Of a stretch of 64,000 nucleotides of DNA, positions 1 to 8,625 are shown piece after piece (the first letter of the stretch is position 1; every line of letters starts with the position of its first letter). The stretch is from assembly GCA_026003615.1 (NCBI GenBank), contig BPHQ01000001.1, positions 1,054,001-1,118,000 on the forward strand, given 5' to 3'. Both the position numbers and the translations under genes were made by a program. Origin of the DNA: Bellilinea sp. (lineage in GTDB: Bacteria > Chloroflexota > Anaerolineae > Anaerolineales > Anaerolineaceae). The notes beneath the pieces were generated by a model. It ran no database searches. It was given only the letters and a program-made list of their open reading frames with translations, and was not told the origin of the DNA.

Positions 1-451
1 ATTTAATCCGTCTCAAACACCTCAAACGCTTTCCGGTCGTATGCTGGCATTGATTGCTCAACTTTTCATCGCTCCACCCGCTGTGGCCGATGTTGGAAAC
101 TACCTTGCTGCAACCGAACTACCTACCCAAATTTACTTCTCGCGCCCCTGGCACAATTTGACCAATGGATTTTTTGTCGGGGGTTTCTTTTTGTCGCTAT
201 CAATCATTGGATTATTTTGGATGGTCCGTCATAATTGGCGGATGTTGCTGAACTTTTCCAATCCACCCACATTGTTGTTAATGGCATTTATCGGTCAATT
301 TGCCGGAATTATTGGCGGAATTCCATTGGCTTTTCAGCGTTACTATCTCCCACTCTTACCTTATATCACCCTTTTTATTGGGTATGCGATAAGCCAGGGT
401 ATTTATCTGAGTAAAAACGCTACAACGAGGGATACACAACAACCCAACTGA
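1..451 (+). CDS. C-terminal part of a polytopic membrane protein, GT39-like glycosyltransferase (partial)
   Basis: The frame is open from the first bases of the window through an internal ATG at 41, so this is the 3' end of a longer gene, not a 136-aa protein. The visible part has at least three hydrophobic helices and a short polar tail. An Arg-Tyr-Tyr-Leu-Pro pattern just before the last helix is common at the end of PMT/ArnT-type (GT39/GT83) membrane glycosyltransferases that use lipid-linked sugars. The catalytic N-terminal half lies outside the window, so the family call is tentative. Confidence 0.5.
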   Translation, partial: FNPSQTPQTLSGRMLALIAQLFIAPPAVADVGNYLAATELPTQIYFSRPWHNLTNGFFVGGFFLSLSIIGLFWMVRHNWRMLLNFSNPPTLLLMAFIGQFAGIIGGIPLAFQRYYLPLLPYITLFIGYAISQGIYLSKNATTRDTQQPN

Positions 452-457
452 GTTAAG

Positions 458-503
458 AAAAAATGGAATGACTTTGTGTGTTCGAAAGCCATTCCATTTC
501 TCT
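458..503. terminator. Bidirectional terminator between convergent genes
   Basis: A perfect 10-bp inverted repeat (461-470 with 490-499) encloses a 19-nt loop. It sits between the stop of the upstream plus-strand gene and the stop of the convergent minus-strand gene. The minus-strand side is followed by a T-rich run; the plus side is weaker. Confidence 0.7.
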
Positions 504-520
504 TGCGATTCACCTGCGGT

Positions 521-1648
521 TCAAATATGTTTGAAATAAACTCGATGATTTTTATATGGAATCCCACCTACATTGATTAAATCTTTACGCATTTGTACAG
601 CGGTTTCGGCGACCTGAGTTAATTCAAAATGTTCAAATCCATATTCCTTAATGGTTTTATCCATTTCTGAATAAAGCAGGGCATTCCCCCCGCGTCCCTG
701 GTACTCCGGTAAAATACCTGCCCCATTTAAGGAAACCCATTTTGTCCTTTTCATCTCCGCCAGAAGATCAACAATTGACCAGGGAGTCAACCGACCCTTT
801 GCTCGCTGTAAAGCCGCAGAGACATCAGGGAAACCGAAGAGGAAACCCACAATTTTTTCTCCATAAAGGATTACCTTGATCAAACGGGGATCGGCAATTG
901 TCAATAAGTTTTGTACAACAAAATCAATCTCTCGCTGGGTTAAGGGATAATACTCCCAGTTATTGACAAAGGTTTTGTTATAGGCTTCTCCAATCTGAGG
1001 TGCGTAAGCTTTCAACTCACGCTTGGTATTGAAGGTCATAACACGGAAAGTACCTTTTTCCTTAACTCGCTCGGCAACAAGATGGACTTTTTCTGGCATT
1101 TTAAATTTATCCCGGTGGAGGTAACACGAAACAAAATCCACCTCTTTCTGAAATCCGAGGTTTTCCACCAGTTTTACATAATAGGGTGGGTTGTAGTTCA
1201 TCATCACCATCATTTGACGGTGTTCAAATCCCTCAATCTGAATACCATAACCATCAAATGGACTTAATCCTTTTGGGCCTACCACTTCATTCAAACCGCG
1301 TGCGTGCGCCCACTCAAATACTCGATTGAACAAAGCATTTGCCACATCCTGATCATCAACACATTCAAACAAATAAAACTGAGCCTGACGGGTATCATGG
1401 TATTCATTAAAAGGTTTGTTTTCCAAAACACCAATACGGCCAACTATTTCACCATTCTTTATGGCAACAAAAAACTCACCTTCTGAATGTTCATAGAAGG
1501 GATGTTTTTTTGGATTCAACATCAATTTAATGTCACTCAGAATGGGGGGAACCCATTGAGGAATATTTTGATAGATCTTAAAGGGAAATTCAACGAATTC
1601 ATTGACGGCTTTTTTATCGGATAAGTCAACCTTTTCCACAGTGATCAT
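521..1648 (-). CDS. GNAT-fold N-acetyltransferase-like protein (YghO-type)
   Basis: A 375-aa soluble protein resembling the conserved bacterial YghO-like family: an N-terminal conserved block, a central acyltransferase-like core, and a C-terminal GNAT-like segment with a Gly-rich turn (about residues 310-322, Leu-Pro-Glu-Tyr-Gln-Gly-Arg-Gly-Gly). That turn resembles the acetyl-CoA pyrophosphate-binding loop (R/Q-x-x-G-x-G/A). The substrate is unknown and the family has no well-established function. It stands alone, convergent with the upstream membrane gene and divergent from the DUF255 gene. The ATG at 1648 follows a GGCGAGGTGAAC ribosome site. Confidence 0.65.
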   Translation of the reverse strand: MITVEKVDLSDKKAVNEFVEFPFKIYQNIPQWVPPILSDIKLMLNPKKHPFYEHSEGEFFVAIKNGEIVGRIGVLENKPFNEYHDTRQAQFYLFECVDDQDVANALFNRVFEWAHARGLNEVVGPKGLSPFDGYGIQIEGFEHRQMMVMMNYNPPYYVKLVENLGFQKEVDFVSCYLHRDKFKMPEKVHLVAERVKEKGTFRVMTFNTKRELKAYAPQIGEAYNKTFVNNWEYYPLTQREIDFVVQNLLTIADPRLIKVILYGEKIVGFLFGFPDVSAALQRAKGRLTPWSIVDLLAEMKRTKWVSLNGAGILPEYQGRGGNALLYSEMDKTIKEYGFEHFELTQVAETAVQMRKDLINVGGIPYKNHRVYFKHI

Positions 1649-1758
1649 CGTTCACCTCGCCAAGGATTATTGATGAAAGATGCAACCTAATGATTGAGTA
1701 TACTCCCATTTCTCAACTTCATAAGCATTAATACCGATTATATTTTGATAAAAGTTGG

Positions 1759-1788
1759 TTGTTATTTTGTAGATAAATAAGGTATTAT
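1759..1788 (+). promoter_or_regulatory. Sigma70-like promoter of the DUF255 gene
   Basis: TTGTTA at 1759-1764 and TATTAT at 1783-1788 are separated by 18 nt. An AAAGAGG ribosome site follows, then the ATG at 1809. This is a pattern match only. Confidence 0.5.
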
Positions 1789-1808
1789 AAAGCACAAAAA
1801 GAGGTATT

Positions 1809-3860
1809 ATGCCAAACCGGTTGATTAATGAAACATCTCCCTATCTCCTGCAACACGCACACAATCCTGTGGATTGGTATCCATGGGGCGAGGAAGCCTT
1901 GCAAAAAGCCAAACTGGAAAACAAACCCATTTTTCTCTCCATTGGTTATGCCGCATGTCACTGGTGTCATGTCATGGAAGAAGAGTCCTTCAACAACCCT
2001 CATATTGCAAATTATCTTAATCAACATTTTGTACCCATCAAAGTTGACCGAGAAGAGCGCCCTGATCTGGATAATCTGTATATGAGCGCCGTCGTTTCCA
2101 TGACTGGTCAAGGTGGCTGGCCAATGAGCGTTTTCCTGACACCGGACTTGAAGCCTTTTTATGGAGGAACCTATTTTCCACCGGTGCCTCGATATGGAAT
2201 GCCCGCTTTCATTGAGGTATTGGAGGGTATTCAACGAATTTGGCAAACGGATCGGCAAAACATAGACTCTGTTTCGGAAAAAATCTCTGAATATCTTCAG
2301 GAAACCAATCAATGGCACACAGTCTCATCCGCTCAAATCAACCCTGAACGATTAGTTCAGGCTGCAAATAATTTGATTCAGGCATATGACCATCAATATG
2401 GTGGTTGGGGCCGCGCACCAAAATTTCCACAACCAATGGTTATCGAATTTCTCCTCCATCGTCATTTGAGAAATCACCCAGAAGCCCTGGCGGTTGCGGA
2501 ACATGCCCTGAGTATGATGCAGCGAGGGGGGTTATTCGATGTTGTTGGTGGTGGTTTTCATCGCTATAGCACCGACAGCCGTTGGTTGGTGCCGCATTTT
2601 GAAAAAATGCTCTATGACAATGCCCTTTTGGCTCAGGTCTATCTCCATGCCTACCTGCTTACCGGCAACTTTATGTATCGCTATACTTGTGAACGTACGC
2701 TAGACTTCATTTTACAGGAAATGACTCATCTTTCAGGTGGTTTTTACTCCAGCCTGGATGCTGACTCAGAAGGTGAGGAAGGCAAATATTACCTTTGGAG
2801 TAAAAAACAAATTCTCCAGGCGATACAACACCTTCCCGAAGGTGAAATTTTCCAAAATACCTTCCTGCTGCCGGATGAAGGAAATTTTGAAGGCAAAATT
2901 ATTTTACAGAGCCGTGCTTCTCTGGATATTCTTGCCGAGGAAATGGGCGTAACCGTTCAAGAATACCTAAAAATGCTGGATATTCCCCTAAAAGAACTTT
3001 ATAGAATTCGTGGCGAACGGATACGTCCGCATACTGACGATAAAATCATTGTATCCTGGAATGCTCTTGCTCTACGCGCCTTTGCTGAGGCCGGTCATTA
3101 TTTACAACGTGATGATTACCTTCGAGCCGCGCAAAATAATGCTAATTTCATACTCGAAAACTTGATAAAAGGAGATATTCTCTATCGAACCTGGCGGGCT
3201 GGCGTTGTCCGAACACATGCTTTTTTGGAGGATTATGCTGGCCTGACAGTTGCTCTGCTCACCTTGTATCAATTCGATGGCAATCCGCATTGGTATTCCG
3301 AAGCAAAAAGGCTGTCGGAGTGGACAATTACCCGATTTCAAGATACAAACGGTGGTTTCTTTGATGCTGCCCGAGAATCTTCAAACACCTTTATCCTCCC
3401 AAAATATCCCCAGGACAACCCCATACCCTCAGGAAATGCTTTGGCGGCTCATGCCCTCATGCTTCTCTGGACACTCGAAGAAACCACGGCATATGAGAAG
3501 GCAGCCATGGAATTACTGACAACTCTACAACAAACTACAGTGGAATATCCTACTGCTTTTGCATATTGGTTACAGGTACAGGATTTTGCCGCCGGCCCGA
3601 TTCAACAAATCGTGCTGGTATATCCATCGGATTTATCCGAGCCTGTCCTTAATTGGTTCAACCCCGCGGTCACACCGTATCACCCACGTCGTGTTCTGGT
3701 ACACTCTCCCTTGCCTGTTATTGATAATGCCCCACAAATCCTGAAAGATAAAATCCTATTACGGAATCAGCCAACCGTTTATATCTGTCAAAACTTTTCA
3801 TGCAGACAACCGCTGAACGATTTCGAACAATATGTTCGTATCGTTTCTGAGGGATTTTGA
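1809..3860 (+). CDS. yyaL: DUF255 / YyaL family thioredoxin-domain protein
   Basis: A 683-aa protein with the full architecture of the YyaL/SPATA20 family. An N-terminal thioredoxin-like domain carries Cys50-His-Trp-Cys53 in the family's conserved CHWCHVM context and is followed by the conserved VDREERPD block. A long (alpha/alpha)6 barrel-like region related to glycan-processing enzymes follows. The family is widespread, but its biochemical role is not established. Cytosolic; no signal peptide is visible. The ATG at 1809 has a good AAAGAGG site. Its last 73 bases overlap the convergent hydrolase gene. Confidence 0.9.
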   Translation: MPNRLINETSPYLLQHAHNPVDWYPWGEEALQKAKLENKPIFLSIGYAACHWCHVMEEESFNNPHIANYLNQHFVPIKVDREERPDLDNLYMSAVVSMTGQGGWPMSVFLTPDLKPFYGGTYFPPVPRYGMPAFIEVLEGIQRIWQTDRQNIDSVSEKISEYLQETNQWHTVSSAQINPERLVQAANNLIQAYDHQYGGWGRAPKFPQPMVIEFLLHRHLRNHPEALAVAEHALSMMQRGGLFDVVGGGFHRYSTDSRWLVPHFEKMLYDNALLAQVYLHAYLLTGNFMYRYTCERTLDFILQEMTHLSGGFYSSLDADSEGEEGKYYLWSKKQILQAIQHLPEGEIFQNTFLLPDEGNFEGKIILQSRASLDILAEEMGVTVQEYLKMLDIPLKELYRIRGERIRPHTDDKIIVSWNALALRAFAEAGHYLQRDDYLRAAQNNANFILENLIKGDILYRTWRAGVVRTHAFLEDYAGLTVALLTLYQFDGNPHWYSEAKRLSEWTITRFQDTNGGFFDAARESSNTFILPKYPQDNPIPSGNALAAHALMLLWTLEETTAYEKAAMELLTTLQQTTVEYPTAFAYWLQVQDFAAGPIQQIVLVYPSDLSEPVLNWFNPAVTPYHPRRVLVHSPLPVIDNAPQILKDKILLRNQPTVYICQNFSCRQPLNDFEQYVRIVSEGF

Positions 3861-4612
3861 AAAAACATGATCAAAATTCGATTAAACACTTCGGGTTGGT
3901 CTATGGGCAAGGCATGACCAGCGCCTTCAATGATGACATGGCCACAATTTGGCAGCAACTCAACCAAACGTCTTTGCATATATAAAGGCACGGTCGTATC
4001 TTCCTTGCCACTCACAATCAGTACCGGATGGCTAATTCTCTTGGCTAAGTTCCTGCCATCAAAACGAATCAAAGCCAGCATTGCTTGGCGATACACTTTT
4101 GGGTCAGCCTGCTTGATACTATCCGCAAGCATTTTACGAAAAAAAATTTTATCTTTCTGCGGAAAGATTCGACTGGCAACCAAATCTGCTTGAGCCTGAG
4201 GAGATAAGAAAAACGCCCGAAGGCCCCTGCGCATAAAGTACCGTAACTCACCCCATCGGCGCGGACGCAACACTGCAAAAGTATTTACAAAAACGGACAT
4301 CTCAACCCTATCGGAAAACTCTGCCGCGAGTTTCAACCCAATTACGCCACCCATCGAAATTCCAAGCAGCCCAACTTTTTCGATTTGACGAGATTTAAAT
4401 AAATTATTAAATTCGTTTATAACCCAATCCAAACTCCATTGGTCGCCTTCAAACCTGGACTTTCCAAACCCCGGCAAATCAGGTGCTAAAACCCTGTAAC
4501 CCGCCGCAGCCAGCGCAGGTATCTGAAGACACCACGACTCAGCATTCGCTCCCAATCCATGAAGCAATAGCACCGGAAAACCATCCCGCGGTCCTTCGTC
4601 TATAATATGCAT
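3788..4612 (-). CDS. Alpha/beta hydrolase
   Basis: A 274-aa alpha/beta-hydrolase fold protein. It has the oxyanion His-Gly motif (residues 18-19), a nucleophile elbow Gly-Ile-Ser86-Met-Gly, a probable acid Asp205 in a Lys-Glu-Asp context, and a catalytic His233 in Gly-Ala-Gly-His. The triad looks complete. The substrate cannot be read from sequence; such proteins are often esterases or C-C hydrolases. The last roughly 22 residues extend past the normal fold and are encoded in the 73-bp tail-to-tail overlap with the DUF255 gene. Confidence 0.85.
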   Translation of the reverse strand: MHIIDEGPRDGFPVLLLHGLGANAESWCLQIPALAAAGYRVLAPDLPGFGKSRFEGDQWSLDWVINEFNNLFKSRQIEKVGLLGISMGGVIGLKLAAEFSDRVEMSVFVNTFAVLRPRRWGELRYFMRRGLRAFFLSPQAQADLVASRIFPQKDKIFFRKMLADSIKQADPKVYRQAMLALIRFDGRNLAKRISHPVLIVSGKEDTTVPLYMQRRLVELLPNCGHVIIEGAGHALPIDQPEVFNRILIMFFQNPSETIRTYCSKSFSGCLHEKF

Positions 4613-4673
4613 AAAATGATTTCCTTTGAGATGTTTTTCACAATTTTTTATTCGTGAATTATCCCATTAAGTT

Positions 4674-4700
4674 TATAATACAATCAACAACTTTGGAGGA
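4674..4700 (+). promoter_or_regulatory. -10 element and ribosome site of murA
   Basis: A perfect TATAAT lies at 4674-4679 with only a weak -35 at 4651-4656. A GGAGGA ribosome site at 4695-4700 sits 4 nt before the murA ATG. Confidence 0.5.
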
Positions 4701-4704
4701 GTAA

Positions 4705-5985
4705 ATGGAAAAATTCATTATTGAAGGTGGGCATCCATTATATGGCGAGGTTACCCCGGCAGGTAATAAAAATGCAGCCCTACCACTGCTTGCAGCATGT
4801 TTATTGACCGATGAACCGGTGATACTTCGCAACATTCCAGATATTCTTGACGTACGCACCATGCGTGCCTTATTAGAAAGTCTTGGCGTTGAAATTAAAC
4901 CTCTGGACACCCATACATGGCAGATACAGGCGAAAACCATTCGACCCGCTGACCTGGATCCCGACCTGACACGCAAAATTCGGGCTTCCATTCTTCTGGC
5001 TGGCCCGATGACTGCCCGTATGGGTGAGTTGCGCCTGCCGCCACCGGGTGGTGATGTTATCGGACGCCGAAGGGTAGACACCCATATTCTCGCCCTGACG
5101 AGGCTCGGCGCAAAGGTTACATATGACCGATATTTTTATTTTTCAGCAAGTGGATTAACTGGCGCAGATATTCTCCTCGACGAAGCCAGCGTCACCGCTA
5201 CCGAAAACGCCATAATGGCTTGTGTTACCGCTAAAGGGAAAAGTATCATCCGAAACGCCGCTTCTGAGCCACACATCCAGGAGTTATGCCACTTTTTGAA
5301 TGTGTTGGGTGCAAAAATTGAAAATATTGGTTCCAACACCCTGCATATCACAGGAGTCGAAAAACTACACGGCGGTGAGTTTACCATTGGGCCGGATTAC
5401 TTGGAAGTGGTAAGTTTCATTGGAGCAGCTGCCGTTACCCGGGGTGAAATTTGGATTCGCAATGCAGGTAATCAATACCTGGATATGATTCGCCTCGTAT
5501 TTGGAAGACTAGGCGTTCATTGGGAGACCAGTGGTGATGATATTTTCGTCCCCTCAAAACAAAAACTCATCATTGAGCCCGATTTGGGTAATGCAATTCC
5601 AGAAATCAGCGTAATGCCCTGGCCATCTTTTCCGACCGATTTGATGAGCATTGCTCTTGTCGTCGCCACTCAATCCAAGGGGACGGTGCTTTTCCATGAT
5701 TGGATGTACCCGAGCCGCATGTTCTTTACCGATAAATTAGTGGGAATGGGTGCCCAAATCGTACTTTGCGATCCACATCGGTGTATCGTACAGGGCCCTA
5801 CTGAATTGTTTGGCGAAAAGATGGAAAGCCCGGATATCCGCGCTGGCATGGCTTTGGTATTGGCTGCTCTTTCCGCCAGAGGAACTTCGGTCATTCGAAA
5901 CATTGGCCAAATTGACCGGGGATATGAAAAAGTTGATCAGAAACTTGCGTCCCTCGGAGCGAAAATTCAAAGATTAAGTGAATAA
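4705..5985 (+). CDS. murA: UDP-N-acetylglucosamine 1-carboxyvinyltransferase, Asp-loop variant
   Basis: MurA transfers enolpyruvate from PEP to UDP-GlcNAc, the first committed step of peptidoglycan synthesis, in the cytosol. The 426-aa length is normal. Lys22-Asn23 of the substrate-binding motif, the Arg-rich stretch after the flexible loop, and the Pro-Thr-Asp motif around residue 312 are present. The loop residue that is Cys115 in E. coli is Asp117 here (codon GAT at 5053-5055, in a Pro-Gly-Gly-Asp context). The same natural substitution in Mycobacterium and Chlamydia MurA gives fosfomycin insensitivity. Single-gene unit with its own promoter and strong terminator. Confidence 0.95.
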   Translation: MEKFIIEGGHPLYGEVTPAGNKNAALPLLAACLLTDEPVILRNIPDILDVRTMRALLESLGVEIKPLDTHTWQIQAKTIRPADLDPDLTRKIRASILLAGPMTARMGELRLPPPGGDVIGRRRVDTHILALTRLGAKVTYDRYFYFSASGLTGADILLDEASVTATENAIMACVTAKGKSIIRNAASEPHIQELCHFLNVLGAKIENIGSNTLHITGVEKLHGGEFTIGPDYLEVVSFIGAAAVTRGEIWIRNAGNQYLDMIRLVFGRLGVHWETSGDDIFVPSKQKLIIEPDLGNAIPEISVMPWPSFPTDLMSIALVVATQSKGTVLFHDWMYPSRMFFTDKLVGMGAQIVLCDPHRCIVQGPTELFGEKMESPDIRAGMALVLAALSARGTSVIRNIGQIDRGYEKVDQKLASLGAKIQRLSE

Positions 5986-5989
5986 ACAC

Positions 5990-6018
5990 AAAAAATCCCG
6001 GTTATTCCGGGATTTTTT
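5990..6018. terminator. Bidirectional rho-independent terminator of murA and trxA
   Basis: A perfect 12-bp stem (5990-6001 with 6007-6018) has a 5-nt loop, a GC-rich top and A/T tracts on both sides. It therefore works for both murA (+) and trxA (-). Confidence 0.9.
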
Positions 6019-6033
6019 GTTGTGTGTGTTTTG

Positions 6034-6393
6034 TCAGTTGTTCTTTGCAGAGGCGCTTTGCACAACCTCTAAGAATTGATCCAGAATCTCACGCAGCATA
6101 CCCTCTGGTAAAGCACCTACTTGACGATGTACCACTTTTCCATTTGCAATAAACAACATGGTGGGTATGCCCTGTACGCCATAACGCATCGCCCATTCTG
6201 GATTTTCGTCGGTATTCACTTTTGCAACAATCAATTTGCCGGCATATTCTGCTGCAATTTTATCAAGAATTGGTGCAACCATTCGGCATGGTCCGCACCA
6301 TGGTGCCCAAAAATCAACGATCACCGGCAAATTTGATTGAAGAACCGTTTTTTCAAACGCCGCATCCGTTACATGTACTGGTTCCTTAATCAT
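6034..6393 (-). CDS. trxA: Thioredoxin
   Basis: A 119-aa thioredoxin, a cytosolic dithiol reductant. The active site Trp-Cys33-Gly-Pro-Cys36 and the cis-Pro loop (Gly-Ile-Pro-Thr) are intact. The C-terminal tail is about 10 residues longer than E. coli TrxA. The ATG at 6393 follows a GAGGAGAGAG site. No reductase gene is adjacent. Confidence 0.95.
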   Translation of the reverse strand: MIKEPVHVTDAAFEKTVLQSNLPVIVDFWAPWCGPCRMVAPILDKIAAEYAGKLIVAKVNTDENPEWAMRYGVQGIPTMLFIANGKVVHRQVGALPEGMLREILDQFLEVVQSASAKNN

Positions 6394-6480
6394 TACTCTC
6401 TCCTCTTATGAGTTTAATATTAGTATACCACTTGATAAAAATTCATGCTTTTTTTGATTCAAATCAACCTTAAAAGTTGC

Positions 6481-6518
6481 AAAAAAATCGGGCCTCTCTT
6501 TTTTTCGAGAGGTCCGAT
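6481..6518 (-). terminator. Rho-independent terminator of hsp20
   Basis: A 12-bp stem with one G-T wobble (6487-6498 with 6507-6518) is followed on the minus strand by a run of seven T. It lies 36 nt past the hsp20 stop. Confidence 0.85.
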
Positions 6519-6553
6519 CCACAATGGATCAGTAGATACTCCCGCCGGTAAGA

Positions 6554-6994
6554 TCACTTTACTTTCACCGAAATTGTCTTTGGGCGGACTTCCTCAGTTT
6601 TAGGTAGTATCAGGGTCAGAATGCCATTTTCATACTCGGCTTTAGCATTTTCCACATTGACCGCTACCGGTAGTTGAACCGAGCGAGAAATTACTCCGCT
6701 GCGGCGTTCGCGAATATGATAGGTGGCATCTTCACTGACTTTCTCTTCTTTAACTTCTCCTCGAATGGTCAGCATTCCATTTACGACCGTAACATGGATA
6801 TCTTCCGGTTTTACACCAGGCAAAACAGCCTTGACGACCACTTCATCATTGGTCTGATACATGTCCAGGGCCATCCACTCATACCCGCGCCAACCCTCTA
6901 TCTGACGAGTCAGCATATTATCAAACACCTGATCTACCATTGAACGAAGAGTTGCCATCTCGCGGAAGGGATCAAAAACGGTCAGATTTGCCAT
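6554..6994 (-). CDS. Small heat shock protein, Hsp20/alpha-crystallin family
   Basis: A 146-aa sHsp: an ATP-independent holdase that binds unfolding proteins as an oligomer. It has an N-terminal arm (residues 1-40), an alpha-crystallin domain (about 41-130) with the conserved Asn-Gly-Ile-Leu-Thr motif near residue 125, and a short C-terminal tail. A strong GAAGGAGGTGG ribosome site precedes the ATG at 6994. A perfect 14-bp inverted repeat lies just upstream (7017-7059), and a terminator follows the gene. Confidence 0.93.
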   Translation of the reverse strand: MANLTVFDPFREMATLRSMVDQVFDNMLTRQIEGWRGYEWMALDMYQTNDEVVVKAVLPGVKPEDIHVTVVNGMLTIRGEVKEEKVSEDATYHIRERRSGVISRSVQLPVAVNVENAKAEYENGILTLILPKTEEVRPKTISVKVK

Positions 6995-7016
6995 AATCCA
7001 CCTCCTTCAAAACAAA

Positions 7017-7059
7017 AGTATTCTTATGTTCTTTTATAAAACCCAAACATAAGAATACT
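7017..7059. promoter_or_regulatory. Perfect 14-bp inverted repeat upstream of hsp20
   Basis: Bases 7017-7030 are exactly complementary to 7046-7059 across a 15-nt spacer. On the minus strand the repeat lies 35 nt after the response-regulator stop and 22 nt before the hsp20 start, and is followed by a T-rich stretch. It may be an AT-rich terminator for the upstream operon or an operator for hsp20. It does not match CIRCE or HAIR. Confidence 0.6.
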
Positions 7060-7094
7060 GAATACAAAACATTAAAGTTTTATCGAAAATAAAA

Positions 7095-7835
7095 CTAATC
7101 GGATGACTTTTTTGTCCCCTCACGCGAAAAATCCACAAAACGGTATCCCACACCGCGTTCGGTCAGGATGTATTTTGGATTGGCCGGATCTTTTTCCAAT
7201 TTTTGACGAAGATAGTTAATATACAGGCGTACATAGTGAGGTTCATCACGATATTCATACCCCCATACCTTAGAAAGCAATTGATCATACGTCATTACCC
7301 ACCCGGCATTTTGTACCAGATGATAAAGCAATCGGTATTCTGTAGGACGCAGTTTAACCAACTTGCCATCCACCCATACTTCACGCCGGCCAAAGTCAAT
7401 CTTCAAACGATCGTCAATTTCATAAACTTCTTTGGAACCAAAACCGCTGGATTCGGTTCGACGTAAAACAGCCTTCACCCGGCTAACCAATTCCCGTGGG
7501 CTGAATGGCTTGGTCACATAATCATCTGCCCCCAATTCAAGTCCCCTCACCCGATCATCTTCTTCCCCTTTAGCAGTTAACATGATCACCGGAACATTGC
7601 TGATTTCGCGAATCATTTTCAACACTTCAAAGCCGTCCAAATCCGGCATCATCACATCCAGAATCACCACATCCGGCATCGCATCCCTGAGTTGATGAAT
7701 TGCTTCAAGTCCGCGGTGTGCTTCAACCACCCTGAAACCATCATGTTCCAGATTCAGTCGGATGAAGCGAGCCATACGCTCCTCGTCATCCACAACCAGA
7801 ATGACGCGATTCTTAAAATCTTCTTCTTGAGACAT
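7095..7835 (-). CDS. OmpR/PhoB-family response regulator (no kinase nearby)
   Basis: A 246-aa two-domain regulator. The N-terminal receiver has the acidic pair Asp16-Asp17, phospho-acceptor Asp60, and the Lys of the Thr-Lys-Pro-Phe motif. The C-terminal winged helix (about 145-238) ends in the usual Glu-Arg-Gly-Val-Gly-Tyr-Arg motif. No histidine kinase is encoded in the window. It is the last gene of the kinase/PP2C/J-vWA/FHA/79-aa operon (4 nt from the 79-aa gene), which suggests possible input from Ser/Thr signalling; that link is inference. Confidence 0.92.
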   Translation of the reverse strand: MSQEEDFKNRVILVVDDEERMARFIRLNLEHDGFRVVEAHRGLEAIHQLRDAMPDVVILDVMMPDLDGFEVLKMIREISNVPVIMLTAKGEEDDRVRGLELGADDYVTKPFSPRELVSRVKAVLRRTESSGFGSKEVYEIDDRLKIDFGRREVWVDGKLVKLRPTEYRLLYHLVQNAGWVMTYDQLLSKVWGYEYRDEPHYVRLYINYLRQKLEKDPANPKYILTERGVGYRFVDFSREGTKKSSD

Positions 7836-7839
7836 GGTT

Positions 7840-8079
7840 TTATTCCCTTACAAAGGTGATAATCTCTTCTTCCTCGGTCGTTGGCAGAATTTCGATGAAT
7901 GTTATGCGACTCATCGGCCAAATCACGGTGGTCACATTCGGTTCGAGGTAATGCAAATCCTTACCATCCCTTTTTCTGGGATTCTTGAGGATGACCAAAT
8001 TATCTGCGGGTGATGGTAATGTGTCAACCTCACCAACAACAGGGTCTTCGTTAATAATGTGAAGGATTAAGGTTGGCAT
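7840..8079 (-). CDS. 79-aa protein of unknown function in the signalling operon
   Basis: I do not recognise this protein. It is short, acidic at the C-terminus (a four-Glu run), without Cys, signal peptide or membrane segment. Alternating hydrophobic residues suggest a small beta-rich fold. It lies 12 nt after the FHA gene and 4 nt before the response-regulator gene on the same strand, so it is almost certainly co-transcribed and may act in the same pathway. Confidence 0.7.
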   Translation of the reverse strand: MPTLILHIINEDPVVGEVDTLPSPADNLVILKNPRKRDGKDLHYLEPNVTTVIWPMSRITFIEILPTTEEEEIITFVRE

Positions 8080-8091
8080 TTCACCATTCCA

Positions 8092-8625
8092 TTACTTATG
8101 TATGATCAATTGAAATTTTAACTTTCCTAACGCAATCACATCCCCATGTTTTACCGGATAATCAACATGCGGCACAATTTTCTGCCCATTTACCCGCGTT
8201 CCATTGGCCGACCCTAAATCCATAATAGAAACTCGTTGAGCCCCAATCTTGATTGCCGCATGAAGTCTGGAAACTCCCTGGGTGTAGGCTTCGAACTCAG
8301 ATAAATCAACATCCGGTAAGATGGGTTGTCCTTCTGCTATGCGGCCTAGAGAAAACTCACTCCTTCCGCTGAGATGGATAGTTCTACCAGAATCAATCAT
8401 GTGCAGTGAAACAACCGGTTCCGATCCTTCTACCACTGCGGTTTCAATTTTTACCTCAGGTATTGGCGCACTCGGAAAAACCACACTTCCATTCAGTATA
8501 TCAGAGTTGACTTTTTCCAGATTTTGAGTTGTGAGCGTATCCACCGATGTGAGCTGGGCTCCACATTCACTGCAAAACAAAGCACCCGGCAACTCCTGGT
8601 GCTGACAATTAGGACAACGAATCAT
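8092..8625 (-). CDS. Zinc-ribbon/FHA domain protein
   Basis: A 177-aa protein with an N-terminal zinc ribbon (Cys4, Cys7, Cys18, Cys21), a linker of about 60 residues, and a C-terminal FHA domain (about 90-175). The FHA signature is present: Gly-Arg, Ser-Arg-x-His, and Asn-Gly-Thr-x-Val-Asn-Gly. FHA domains bind phosphothreonine, so it is a likely reader or substrate of the operon's kinase. Its ATG overlaps the stop of the J-domain/vWA gene by 4 nt, with an AGGAGGG ribosome site inside that gene: tight translational coupling. Confidence 0.92.
   Translation of the reverse strand: MIRCPNCQHQELPGALFCSECGAQLTSVDTLTTQNLEKVNSDILNGSVVFPSAPIPEVKIETAVVEGSEPVVSLHMIDSGRTIHLSGRSEFSLGRIAEGQPILPDVDLSEFEAYTQGVSRLHAAIKIGAQRVSIMDLGSANGTRVNGQKIVPHVDYPVKHGDVIALGKLKFQLIIHK

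Noticed and set aside
1785-2318. 177-aa minus-strand ORF inside yyaL
   Set aside because: Lies opposite the conserved CHWCHV region of yyaL and lacks any recognisable motif.
7017-7059. CIRCE or HAIR heat-shock operator
   Set aside because: The half-sites do not match TTAGCACTC or CTTGAGT.
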